A stretch of 7,623 bases of DNA from Chitinophagales bacterium (GCA_020635995.1 JACJYS010000014.1:1-7623); one strand, 5' to 3'. Shown: positions 1 through 6,633, numbered from the stretch's first letter. Translations and numbers: made by a program. Notes: generated from the sequence alone by a model not told the origin.

Positions 1-12
1 ACATAAAGTCTG

Positions 13-100
13 AAAAATAATTTCACATTCCATAATGTTCCCCCACCTGAAAAGGAGGGGAAAAAGGGGTGGTTTTATAAAAGTATGTGAAATTATTTTT
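13..100. repeat. Palindromic REP/MITE-like element with 16-base inverted ends
   Basis: The 16 bases at 13-28 (AAAAATAATTTCACAT) are the exact reverse complement of 85-100. Inside lies a second hairpin, 41-47 against 54-60, with one A-A mismatch and loop TGAAAA, followed by further G runs at 66-69 and 71-72. The nested palindrome with a GC-rich heart in AT-rich DNA resembles the small non-coding REP or MITE elements scattered between genes in Bacteroidota. No target-site duplication is visible and no transposase is present. It could also act as a transcription terminator for a gene left of the window, and it sits directly upstream of the ATPase start, so it will be part of or adjacent to that leader. 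The palindrome is seen directly; its mobile nature is inferred. Confidence 0.7.
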
Positions 101-120
101 TAGATACAATATAAATAAAA

Positions 121-2121
121 ATGAAAAATCATAAACATACCTACGACAAAGACGGCAACATAACTTGCTGTACATTGGAAGAAAAAATCTATAATACGCC
201 AATTCATACGCATGATGACGGACACAACCACGACCATGCACACAATGCCGAAAACGGTATGTTGAAACTGTTTTTGCCGAGTATTATTTCATTGGTGCTT
301 TTGCTCTCTGCTATTTTGTTAGATAATTTTTGGCAGCCGCCTTGGTTTTCTAATTGGATAAGAGTTTTATGGTATCTCATAGCATATATTCCTGTAGGAT
401 TGCCGGTACTTAAAGAAGCCGTGGAAAGTATTGGCAAAGGACAGTTTTTTTCCGAGTTTTTCTTAATGAGTATTGCTACCATTGGTGCATTTGCCATAGG
501 CGAATATCCGGAAGGTGTTGCCGTTATGTTGTTTTATGCCGTAGGCGAAGTTTTTCAAACATTGGCAGTTTCTAAAGCAAAAGCAAATATAAAATCTTTG
601 TTAGACCAAAGACCGGATGAAGCAACTGTTTTAAGAGATAATTTACCGATTAAAATTAAAGCCGAAACGGTGGCTGTTGGCGATATTATTCAACTAAAAC
701 CTGGCGAAAAATTGGCTTTAGACGGATTGCTTATTTCTGAAACTGCCGCTTTTAATACAGCAGCTTTAACCGGAGAAAGCAAACCCGATACTAAAATGAA
801 AGGCGATAATGTATTGGCAGGAATGATTAACTTAAATACCGTTAGCCAAGTAAAAGTTACTACAGCTTATACAGACAGCAAATTGAGTAAAATTTTAGAA
901 CTGGTACAAAATGCAACGGCACAAAAAGCGCCAACAGAGTTGTTTATCAGAAAATTTGCCAAAATTTACACACCTATTGTAGTGCTATTAGCCGTTTTAA
1001 TTTGTTTTTTGCCTTATTTATGGATAGAAAATTATGTATTTAAAGATTGGCTGTACCGAGCTTTGATATTCTTGGTTATTTCTTGTCCGTGTGCTTTGGT
1101 TATCAGTATTCCATTAGGATATTTTGGCGGTATAGGTGCTGCCAGCCGAAATGGAATTTTAATAAAAGGCAGTAATTTCTTAGATACTTTGGCTACCATT
1201 AAAAATGTAGTGATGGACAAAACAGGCACACTTACAGAAGGCGTGTTTAAAGTGCAAGAAGTTAAGTTTTTAGAAACCGTAGATGAAAATAAAATTTTAC
1301 AATTGGTAAACGCACTTGAAAGCCATAGCACACATCCGGTAGCTACTGCTATTCATCAGTATGTTGGCGTAGTTGATACCAATATACAACTTAAAAATAT
1401 AGAAGAAATAGCAGGACACGGCTTAAGAGCAGAAACAGAAGATACAATATTATTGGTTGGCAATTTTAAACTGTTAGACAAGTATAATATTCAGTATAAT
1501 ATTGATTTAAGCACCATAGTTTATACGGTTATTGCTATAGCTTACAATAAAAAATTTGTAGGATATATTACCATAGCCGATGAAATAAAAAAAGATGCAA
1601 AAGCAAGCATACAAAATTTAAAAGCCATAAATGTTGAGCCAACAATGCTTAGTGGCGATAAAAATTCGGTGGTACAGTTTGTAGCCAATCAATTAGGTAT
1701 AAATAATGCTTATGGAGATTTACTGCCGGAAGATAAGGTAAACAAAGTAAAAGCCATTAAAGCCAAAAATGAAACGGTAGCTTTTGCGGGCGATGGCGTA
1801 AACGATGCTCCGGTAGTAGCACTTAGCGATGTAGGTATAGCCATGGGTGGTTTGGGCAGCGATGCCACTATAGAAACAGCAGATATAGTAATACAAGACG
1901 ACAAGCCGAGCAAAATACCTATGGCAATAAATATTGGTAAAGCAACTAAAAAAATAGTTTGGCAAAATATAACAATGGCATTTGTAGTAAAAGCTATTGT
2001 TTTAATATTGGGTGCAGGCGGATTGGCAACTATGTGGGAAGCTGTTTTTGCAGATGTAGGCGTTGCACTATTAGCCATACTCAATGCTGTAAGAATACAA
2101 AGAATGAAATTTAATATGTAA
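121..2121 (+). CDS. zntA/cadA-like: Zn2+/Cd2+/Pb2+-exporting P1B-type ATPase
   Basis: An inner-membrane pump that uses ATP to expel divalent soft metals from the cytoplasm. The 666 residues contain every P-type landmark: TGES at 217-220 (actuator), CPC at 322-324 in the transport helix, DKTGT at 366-370 with D366 as the phosphorylated residue, the HP pair at 405-406 of the nucleotide-binding domain, and GDGVNDAP at 557-564. K624 in the seventh and D645 in the eighth membrane helix match the Lys and Asp that mark the Zn/Cd/Pb subgroup (K693 and D714 of E. coli ZntA), arguing against a copper pump. Eight membrane segments are expected, near 47-68, 77-98, 110-145 (two), 283-345 (two) and 618-660 (two). 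There is no HMA domain. Instead a 46-residue tail carries CCTLE at 16-20 and a His-rich stretch at 29-41. The ATG follows an A-rich leader. No metal regulator is visible beside it. Confidence 0.96.
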   Translation: MKNHKHTYDKDGNITCCTLEEKIYNTPIHTHDDGHNHDHAHNAENGMLKLFLPSIISLVLLLSAILLDNFWQPPWFSNWIRVLWYLIAYIPVGLPVLKEAVESIGKGQFFSEFFLMSIATIGAFAIGEYPEGVAVMLFYAVGEVFQTLAVSKAKANIKSLLDQRPDEATVLRDNLPIKIKAETVAVGDIIQLKPGEKLALDGLLISETAAFNTAALTGESKPDTKMKGDNVLAGMINLNTVSQVKVTTAYTDSKLSKILELVQNATAQKAPTELFIRKFAKIYTPIVVLLAVLICFLPYLWIENYVFKDWLYRALIFLVISCPCALVISIPLGYFGGIGAASRNGILIKGSNFLDTLATIKNVVMDKTGTLTEGVFKVQEVKFLETVDENKILQLVNALESHSTHPVATAIHQYVGVVDTNIQLKNIEEIAGHGLRAETEDTILLVGNFKLLDKYNIQYNIDLSTIVYTVIAIAYNKKFVGYITIADEIKKDAKASIQNLKAINVEPTMLSGDKNSVVQFVANQLGINNAYGDLLPEDKVNKVKAIKAKNETVAFAGDGVNDAPVVALSDVGIAMGGLGSDATIETADIVIQDDKPSKIPMAINIGKATKKIVWQNITMAFVVKAIVLILGAGGLATMWEAVFADVGVALLAILNAVRIQRMKFNM

Positions 2122-2152
2122 CGTAAGAATTAGTCTAAACAAGAATTATTTG

Positions 2153-2160
2153 TAGTTTTG
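2153..2160 (+). promoter_or_regulatory. Bacteroidota-type -7 box for the lipoprotein-facilitator pair
   Basis: TAGTTTTG matches the Bacteroidota -7 consensus TAnnTTTG at every fixed position. A clear TTTG -33 element at the expected distance (around 2130) is lacking, so strength is uncertain. Transcription would start at about 2165-2168, leaving a leader of roughly 55 bases before the lipoprotein ATG. This gives the lipoprotein and facilitator their own promoter, separate from the ATPase gene ending at 2121. Confidence 0.5.
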
Positions 2161-2180
2161 CCTATGAACAAGGAATATTT

Positions 2181-2196
2181 ACGCAAGTTTTTGCGT
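2181..2196 (+). other. Small perfect hairpin in the lipoprotein leader
   Basis: ACGCAA (2181-2186) and TTGCGT (2191-2196) form a six-base-pair stem with loop GTTT. It lies between the predicted transcription start and the lipoprotein ATG at 2222. No T-run follows, so it is not a convincing intrinsic terminator for the ATPase gene. It may affect leader stability or be fortuitous. Confidence 0.35.
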
Positions 2197-2221
2197 TATT
2201 ACCAAACAAAATTTTAAAATT

Positions 2222-2689
2222 ATGAACAGTAAAAATTTAATAGTAAAAGGGTTTATTATGTTGGTGATAGTTTTATCTCTTGCTTCTTGTAGCAAAGATG
2301 ACAATAATACTGACCAAGAAACTATAAACCAGATAGAAGACAGAGTAGAAAGTGGTACATGGCGTATTACAAAATTTATTGACTCGGGAGATGATGAAAC
2401 CAGCAATTTTTCAGGTTATAATTTCACATTCAATAGCTCAGGAACATTAAATGCCAATAATGGCTCAAACGACTATAATGGCACTTGGAGTGTTACGGAT
2501 AGCAACAGTAGCGATGATGATGACAGTTTTGACGATTTAGATTTCAATATCTTTTTTAACCTTACCAATAATTTTGAAGACTTAAATGACGATTGGGATA
2601 TTTTATCTCACACTGCTTCTAAAATAGAGTTAAAAGACGTAAGCGGTGGTAACGGTGGAACAGATTACTTAACTTTTGAAAAAAATTAA
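2222..2689 (+). CDS. Acidic outer-membrane lipoprotein, lipocalin-like
   Basis: A 155-residue exported lipoprotein of unknown function. Residues 1-22 form a type II signal peptide with a Lys-containing start, hydrophobic core 10-21 and lipobox LASC at 20-23, so C23 would be lipidated. The following S-K-D-D resembles the acidic export signal that sends Bacteroidota lipoproteins to the cell surface. The mature part is strongly acidic: 29 Asp/Glu against 7 Lys/Arg, with clusters at 98-101 (four Asp), 104-107 and 119-126. The pattern GTWRITKF at 45-52, then short Gly/Asn-rich strands and GTW again at 87-89, resembles the lipocalin-like or META-type small beta-barrel lipoproteins common in this phylum. 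That family assignment is tentative. Its stop lies six bases before the facilitator start, so the two are almost certainly co-transcribed. A periplasmic or surface metal-binding role is possible but is inference only. Confidence 0.88.
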   Translation: MNSKNLIVKGFIMLVIVLSLASCSKDDNNTDQETINQIEDRVESGTWRITKFIDSGDDETSNFSGYNFTFNSSGTLNANNGSNDYNGTWSVTDSNSSDDDDSFDDLDFNIFFNLTNNFEDLNDDWDILSHTASKIELKDVSGGNGGTDYLTFEKN

Positions 2690-2695
2690 AAAAAG

Positions 2696-3571
2696 TTGAG
2701 TGCAGAACAAACTGCCATACGAACAACTTACATTAGTATATTAGGAAATGCCAGCTTAGCTTTAATAAAAGCCTTAGCTGGCTTTTTTGGCAATTCTTTT
2801 GCCCTTATAGCAGATGCTATAGAATCTACGTCCGATATTTTTTCGTCTGTATTTGTATTACTTGGGTTTAAGTATGCAGAAAGACCTCCAGACGAAAATC
2901 ATCCTTATGGACATGGCAAAATAGAACCTTTAATTACTTTTATTGTAGTAGCTTTTTTGGTTATTTCAGCATCGGTTATCGCTTATGAAAGCGTACAAAA
3001 TATACGCACTCCTCACGAAGCTCCAAAAGCATGGACACTTATTATTTTAGGAACTATTATACTTTGGAAAGAGCTATCTTACCGTTTTGTAATAAAGAAA
3101 AGCAAAGAAACAAATAGCACTTCTTTAAAAGCAGATGCGTGGCACCATAGAAGCGATGCCATAACCTCTTTAATGGCATTTGTAGGTATTTCTATTGCTT
3201 TATTGTTTGGAAAAGGTTTTGAAAGTGCCGATGATTGGGCGGCATTATTTGCTTCGGGGTTTATTTTATACAATTGCTACCTAATTTTTAGACCCGCATT
3301 AGGCGAAATAATGGACGAACATCTTTATGATGATTTAATAGAAGAAATTAGAGAAAAATCTATGGAGATAGAAGGTGTTTTAGAAACAGAAAAATGTTTT
3401 GTTAGAAAACACGGCATGAGATATTTTGTTGATTTACACTTAGTTGTAAATGGAAATATACCTGTTAAAGAAGGACATAAAATTGGTCATGACGTGCAAG
3501 AACACTTAATAAAATCTATTGATAATTTAGAAAATGTACTGGTGCATATAGAGCCCGATAGTTTTGATTAG
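2696..3571 (+). CDS. Cation diffusion facilitator (CDF) family metal exporter
   Basis: An inner-membrane antiporter that exchanges cytoplasmic divalent cations, probably Zn2+, Fe2+ or Mn2+, for protons. The 291 residues are full length for the family (FieF has 300). Membrane helix 2 carries E43xxxD47 and helix 5 carries H150xxxD154, together the transport site. E43 replaces the Asp of FieF (D45). The cytoplasmic loop signature HPYGHGKIE is at 69-77. After about residue 203 comes the cytoplasmic dimerisation domain, ending in VHIEP at 283-287, where H284 and E286 occupy the positions of the FieF H283 and D285 ligands. The start is TTG at 2696: no upstream ATG is in frame, the first internal Met is far past helix 2, and sequence from residue 7 already looks like helix 1. 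An A-run precedes the start. Six bases separate it from the lipoprotein gene, indicating an operon. Substrate cannot be fixed from sequence alone. Confidence 0.93.
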   Translation: MSAEQTAIRTTYISILGNASLALIKALAGFFGNSFALIADAIESTSDIFSSVFVLLGFKYAERPPDENHPYGHGKIEPLITFIVVAFLVISASVIAYESVQNIRTPHEAPKAWTLIILGTIILWKELSYRFVIKKSKETNSTSLKADAWHHRSDAITSLMAFVGISIALLFGKGFESADDWAALFASGFILYNCYLIFRPALGEIMDEHLYDDLIEEIREKSMEIEGVLETEKCFVRKHGMRYFVDLHLVVNGNIPVKEGHKIGHDVQEHLIKSIDNLENVLVHIEPDSFD

Positions 3572-3591
3572 AGTTAACTTTTCTTTTAACT
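3572..3591 (+). terminator. Weak hairpin just after the facilitator stop
   Basis: AGTTAA (3572-3577) and TTAACT (3586-3591) can pair around an eight-base T/C loop, starting at the base after the TAG stop. The stem is short, AT-rich and lacks a T-run, so it is a poor intrinsic terminator. It is listed because the next gene has its own promoter 20-50 bases further on. Confidence 0.25.
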
Positions 3592-3609
3592 AATATTTGT
3601 TATTTAAAA

Positions 3610-3640
3610 TTTGTAACTTCCCATTTAGTTACTAAGTTTG
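3610..3640 (+). promoter_or_regulatory. Bacteroidota-type promoter of the LytTR regulator
   Basis: TTTG at 3610-3613 and TAAGTTTG at 3633-3640 are separated by 19 bases, matching the TTTG-N19-21-TAnnTTTG promoter recognised by the principal sigma factor of Bacteroidota. Transcription would start near 3645-3648, about 15 bases before the preferred ATG at 3661. This is the clearest promoter in the window and separates the signalling genes from the metal genes. Confidence 0.68.
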
Positions 3641-3660
3641 TATTAATCCTAAGTGTGTAT

Positions 3661-4395
3661 ATGTTTACTTGTATTATTATTGATGATGAATTACATTGCA
3701 GAGAAAGACTTTTGGCTTTGCTTGAAAGTAATGGCAGTTTTGAAATAGAAGGAGTGGCAACCAATGTGAAAGAAGGAATTAAACTATTAGACAATATTAC
3801 CCCAGATATATTGTTTTTAGATGTAGAAATGCCCGAAGGAACAGGCTTTGATGTGCTGGAAAGAAAGAAAAACGAGCTAAAAAATACTAAAGTAATATTT
3901 ACCACTGCTTATGATAAATATGCAGTAAAAGCCATAAAAAACAGTGCATTTGATTATTTGCTAAAACCCATTAATGAAGAAGCACTCAATGAAGTTTTAT
4001 TAAAATTAAATCAAAACGAGCAAGTACATACCAAACAAATAGACAATCTTATTGATAGTTTACATTCTAAAAAATTTGAAAAACTGGTTATAAACACCGT
4101 TAATTCTTTTGAAATTATTAACAAAGAAGAAATTGTTTTGTGCGAGTCAGATACTAGCTATAGCTATATTGTATTAGATAATAATTCTAAAATAATAACC
4201 AGTATTAACATGAAAAAACTAAATGAACTTATAGATAATCCTAATTTTTTTAGAGTGCACAATTCATACATCATTAACCTTTATAAAATAAAATCAGTAG
4301 ATAAAAAAGGAGAAATAATTATGAATAATGGTTCTATAGTGCCCATTTCAAGAAGAAAGAAAGATGAGTTTTATAAGAAAATAGGAATTTTGTAA
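3661..4395 (+). CDS. LytTR-family response regulator
   Basis: A DNA-binding response regulator controlled by phosphorylation. Numbered from this ATG, the receiver domain fills about 1-115: acidic pair D8-D9, phospho-accepting D54 in FLDVEMP, the switch Thr T82 in FTTAY, and the conserved Lys K102 in LLKPI. A linker of about 20 residues leads to a LytTR DNA-binding domain at about 137-244, recognised by FFRVHNSYIINL and the preceding MKKLNELID. LytTR domains bind DNA as ten-strand beta folds, usually on two direct repeats. The frame is open to a GTG at 3655, but ATG 3661 gives the usual MxxCIIIDDE-type start and a leader that fits the promoter. The kinase gene follows 47 bases downstream and is the probable partner. 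A matching repeat pair lies at 6586-6614, upstream of the secreted-protein gene. Confidence 0.94.
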   Translation: MFTCIIIDDELHCRERLLALLESNGSFEIEGVATNVKEGIKLLDNITPDILFLDVEMPEGTGFDVLERKKNELKNTKVIFTTAYDKYAVKAIKNSAFDYLLKPINEEALNEVLLKLNQNEQVHTKQIDNLIDSLHSKKFEKLVINTVNSFEIINKEEIVLCESDTSYSYIVLDNNSKIITSINMKKLNELIDNPNFFRVHNSYIINLYKIKSVDKKGEIIMNNGSIVPISRRKKDEFYKKIGIL

Positions 4396-4423
4396 AAAGA
4401 AATATTTGATTCCCGTATCTTTA
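4389..4423 (+). promoter_or_regulatory. Possible internal promoter for the kinase gene
   Basis: TTTG at 4389-4392, overlapping the end of the regulator gene, and TATCTTTA at 4416-4423 (one mismatch to TAnnTTTG) are 23 bases apart, at the long end of the usual range. The predicted transcript would have a very short leader before the ATG at 4443. The kinase is probably also reached by readthrough from the regulator promoter. Confidence 0.3.
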
Positions 4424-4442
4424 TTTTAGCCAAAATCCTAAA

Positions 4443-6299
4443 ATGTCAAAAAACAATATTGAAATATTAAAAAACAAGTTAATTGTAGCTACTGATTTTA
4501 GAGAAATTCAAGAAACTAAGCTACTACTTGCCAAGTTATTAATTTTAAGTAATGTTGAAGAGGCATTAGTATTATGTAATGAAATTATAAGTGTAACAGA
4601 GCACCAAAAGGAATATCACGATTTATTTTATAAAGCAAATGCTATTTTAATACGCCATTTTGCTCACAGAGGTAATTTTGATAAAATAACACAGTTAAAT
4701 AACAAAATTTCTTTAATTAAACATCCAAATATAACTATAGATACTACTACTGAAGTAGAATTTAGCTTTATGTTTATTTACAAATATTTGAATAAATTAG
4801 ATGATGCCTTAGTATTAGGTAAAAAATTATTGGAAGAAAATTACAAATTTCTAAATAAGGAGAATAAAATAAATTTTCATCTGCACATGGGAGAGTTGTA
4901 TATGAAACTAACCTATAAAGATTTAGCTGCGGAAGAACTGAATAAAGGATTGCAATTATTTGAAGAAGACGAAGAAACCCAAGATAAAGCAAATTTCCAT
5001 TTTACATTTGGAATGTTAATGTATGAAGACAAAAAATATGAGATAGCCATTAACCAATTAAATAAAGCAAAAGAAATAGAATTAAAAAATGAGGGAAGGG
5101 CCATACCAAAAGCACAGATATTTGCAATGTTGGCAAGGTGCTACATGAGTATTAATAATAAAAAGAAAATGTTGGCATCTAATAGCCAAGCTCAAAAATA
5201 TGCCTTGCTATCTAATAATCCAGTTTTTAATAAATTGATTATAGGAGAGCAAATAGATTTATTTGTTAAAGTAAATAAAATAAAGGAAGCAATAGAAATA
5301 GGGAATATATTAAGAAAGGATAAAGAATATAAAAAAAATGATAGCTTTTATTACGGTAGCTTAAACATGTTGGCGGCAGCTTATTTAAAGCAAAAAAATA
5401 TTGATGAAAGCATAGCATGTGCCAAAAAGTGTAGTATCTATTATAAAAAAACCGAAAGAAAATTAAATTTGAGAGACAGCTACGAAATTTTAATGAAATG
5501 CTATGAAGAAAAAAAAGACTTTATAAATCTTGCAGCATTTCAAAAGAAATATATTCTGTTATTAGAAGATTTGAATAAAGAAAAAGAACACAATGCCATA
5601 GAACAATTTGAAATAAAATATAAAACGGCAGAAAATGAAATAGAAATAGAAAAGCAAAAATCGGAATCCATAAAATTTCATTTGCAAGCACTGCGTTCGC
5701 AAATGAATCCTCATTTTATATTTAATGCTATAGATTCTGTAGTTTATAATATGGATAAAGGCGAGTTTGATAAATCAAAGCAATTACTTGCCAGTTTTGC
5801 CCGTTTAATGCGTGCCAATATTGAGTTTACTGAGCAAGCCAATATCAGTTTAGAAGAAGAGATTCGTTTTTTAAAAGATTATTTAGTTGTAGAGCAAAGC
5901 AGACTACACCAAGCCTTTGATTTTGAAATAAACTACCATAAAGATTTAGAAATTGATTTTATAGAACTACCCAGCATGTTGCTACAGCTTTTTGTAGAAA
6001 ACGCCATAAAGCACGGCATAATGCCTTTAACAGAAAGGAAAGGAAAAATAGAACTAACATTTGAAGATAAAGACGATATGCTCCTTTGCACTATTACAGA
6101 TAATGGCATAGGCAGAAAAAAAGCAAAAGAAATACGCAATGCTAAAAGTCATTTGGGGAAATCTACCAAAATAATAGCCGAAAGACTACGCATGTTGGAG
6201 CAGCATTTTTCATATAAAATTACGGTTTCTTATACCGATTTATATAATAAAAGCAAGCAAGCTGCCGGTACAAGCGTACAAATATCTATTCCCATATAA
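4443..6299 (+). CDS. Soluble LytS-type sensor histidine kinase with TPR-like repeats
   Basis: A 618-residue kinase that should phosphorylate the LytTR regulator encoded just upstream. Residues 1 to about 370 are alpha-helical repeats of tetratricopeptide character, for example around 130-290, likely the sensing or partner-binding part. A charged coiled coil follows at about 375-418. The LytS/YehU-type His-kinase domain begins with QMNPHFIFNA, where H424 is the predicted phosphorylated residue. The ATP-binding part contains FVENAIKHG at 517-525 (N box, N520) and DNGIG at 553-557 (G box), then a C-terminal GTSVQISIP strand. Unlike many relatives in this phylum, it has no signal peptide and no hydrophobic membrane segment between the repeats and the kinase domain, so it is predicted to be cytoplasmic. 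The ATG at 4443 follows an A-rich leader; no better upstream start is evident. The signal sensed is unknown. Confidence 0.94.
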   Translation: MSKNNIEILKNKLIVATDFREIQETKLLLAKLLILSNVEEALVLCNEIISVTEHQKEYHDLFYKANAILIRHFAHRGNFDKITQLNNKISLIKHPNITIDTTTEVEFSFMFIYKYLNKLDDALVLGKKLLEENYKFLNKENKINFHLHMGELYMKLTYKDLAAEELNKGLQLFEEDEETQDKANFHFTFGMLMYEDKKYEIAINQLNKAKEIELKNEGRAIPKAQIFAMLARCYMSINNKKKMLASNSQAQKYALLSNNPVFNKLIIGEQIDLFVKVNKIKEAIEIGNILRKDKEYKKNDSFYYGSLNMLAAAYLKQKNIDESIACAKKCSIYYKKTERKLNLRDSYEILMKCYEEKKDFINLAAFQKKYILLLEDLNKEKEHNAIEQFEIKYKTAENEIEIEKQKSESIKFHLQALRSQMNPHFIFNAIDSVVYNMDKGEFDKSKQLLASFARLMRANIEFTEQANISLEEEIRFLKDYLVVEQSRLHQAFDFEINYHKDLEIDFIELPSMLLQLFVENAIKHGIMPLTERKGKIELTFEDKDDMLLCTITDNGIGRKKAKEIRNAKSHLGKSTKIIAERLRMLEQHFSYKITVSYTDLYNKSKQAAGTSVQISIPI

Positions 6300-6342
6300 T
6301 GAGGGGAGGTATTAGTTGTTGGTGAATAGTCGTTAGTTATTG

Positions 6343-6423
6343 GTCATTAGTCAATAGACTTTCGTTATTTATAATATTCATAAAACTTTGCGTCTTTAAC
6401 GTCTTTGCGAGAGGAAAAAGTCA
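6343..6423. repeat. Intergenic repeat, copy A
   Basis: Begins GTCATTAGTCAATAGACTTT, continues through a GTTATTTATAAT stretch, and ends in a core (6383-6423) that starts AAACTTTGCGTCTTTAACG and finishes GCGAGAGGAAAAAGTCA. Copy B at 6427-6532 has the same order of blocks. No open reading frame of note crosses it. The core resembles a sequence I recall as widespread between genes in Bacteroidota; that recollection needs a database check. Confidence 0.7.
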
Positions 6424-6426
6424 ATA

Positions 6427-6532
6427 GTCATTGGTCAATAGGCTTTTGTTATTTATAATTTATCTTTTATAATTTGTAATTACCTATTCATGAAACTTTG
6501 CGTCTTAGCGTCTTTGCGAGAGGAAAAAGTCA
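6427..6532. repeat. Intergenic repeat, copy B, with about 25 extra bases
   Basis: Same block order as copy A: GTCATTGGTCAATAGGCTTT, GTTATTTATAAT, then the core at 6493-6532 starting AAACTTTGCGTCTTAGCG and ending GCGAGAGGAAAAAGTCA. It differs by an AT-rich insertion of about 25 bases (roughly 6460-6485) and by one base fewer in the core. GTCA(T/A)TAGTCA-type heptamers flank and join the copies (6321-6358, 6420-6440, 6529-6543), so the ends may be what recombines or slips. Confidence 0.7.
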
Positions 6533-6585
6533 TTAGTCAATCAAAATTCTAACATTTCCCTTTTACCGAATTTGCCCTAAAACCT

Positions 6586-6614
6586 ACCATTTAACACCCA
6601 AAACCTACCACTTA
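6586..6614 (+). promoter_or_regulatory. Putative LytTR operator: two direct repeats 13 bases apart
   Basis: ACCATTTA (6586-6593) and ACCACTTA (6607-6614) differ at one position and are separated by exactly 13 bases, so they repeat every 21 bases, two helical turns. The similarity extends leftward as AAAACCT before each copy. A degenerate third copy, ACCGAATT, lies one period upstream at 6565-6572. Known LytTR regulators such as AgrA and BtsR (YehT) bind paired direct repeats with about 12-13 base spacers, and the BtsR repeat also begins ACC. The pair sits about 20 bases upstream of the predicted -33 element, a usual activator position. The repeats are seen directly; the link to the regulator at 3661-4395 is inference. 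Confidence 0.6.
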
Positions 6615-6633
6615 CAAAACGCCACCTTATTTA

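Noticed and set aside
94..101. TATTTTTT as a -7 box for the ATPase
   Set aside because: One mismatch to TAnnTTTG, no TTTG at the right distance, and it lies within the palindrome arm, so support is too weak to list.
23..241. A 72-codon minus-strand frame across the palindrome and ATPase start
   Set aside because: It overlaps the non-coding palindrome and the start of a certain gene, and has no recognisable protein features.
1710..2084. A 124-codon open frame on the minus strand inside the ATPase gene
   Set aside because: It lies fully opposite the highly conserved GDGVNDAP and last membrane region of the ATPase, and its translation shows no recognisable family. It is a shadow of the real gene.
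2164..2217. A 17-codon frame upstream of the lipoprotein, possible leader peptide
   Set aside because: Its ATG falls at or just before the predicted transcription start, it has no ribosome-binding context, and the sequence shows no attenuation-type codon run.
3620..3627. CCCATTTA in the regulator promoter as an autoregulatory LytTR half-site
   Set aside because: It lacks the leading A, has no second copy 13 bases away, and sits in the promoter spacer, so it is likely chance in AT-rich DNA.
3655..3660. GTG start for the response regulator
   Set aside because: In frame, but ATG 3661 two codons later gives the usual receiver-domain N terminus and a suitable leader.
6321..6543. CRISPR array
   Set aside because: Only two long diverged copies with unequal spacing, no uniform short repeats and spacers, and no cas gene nearby.
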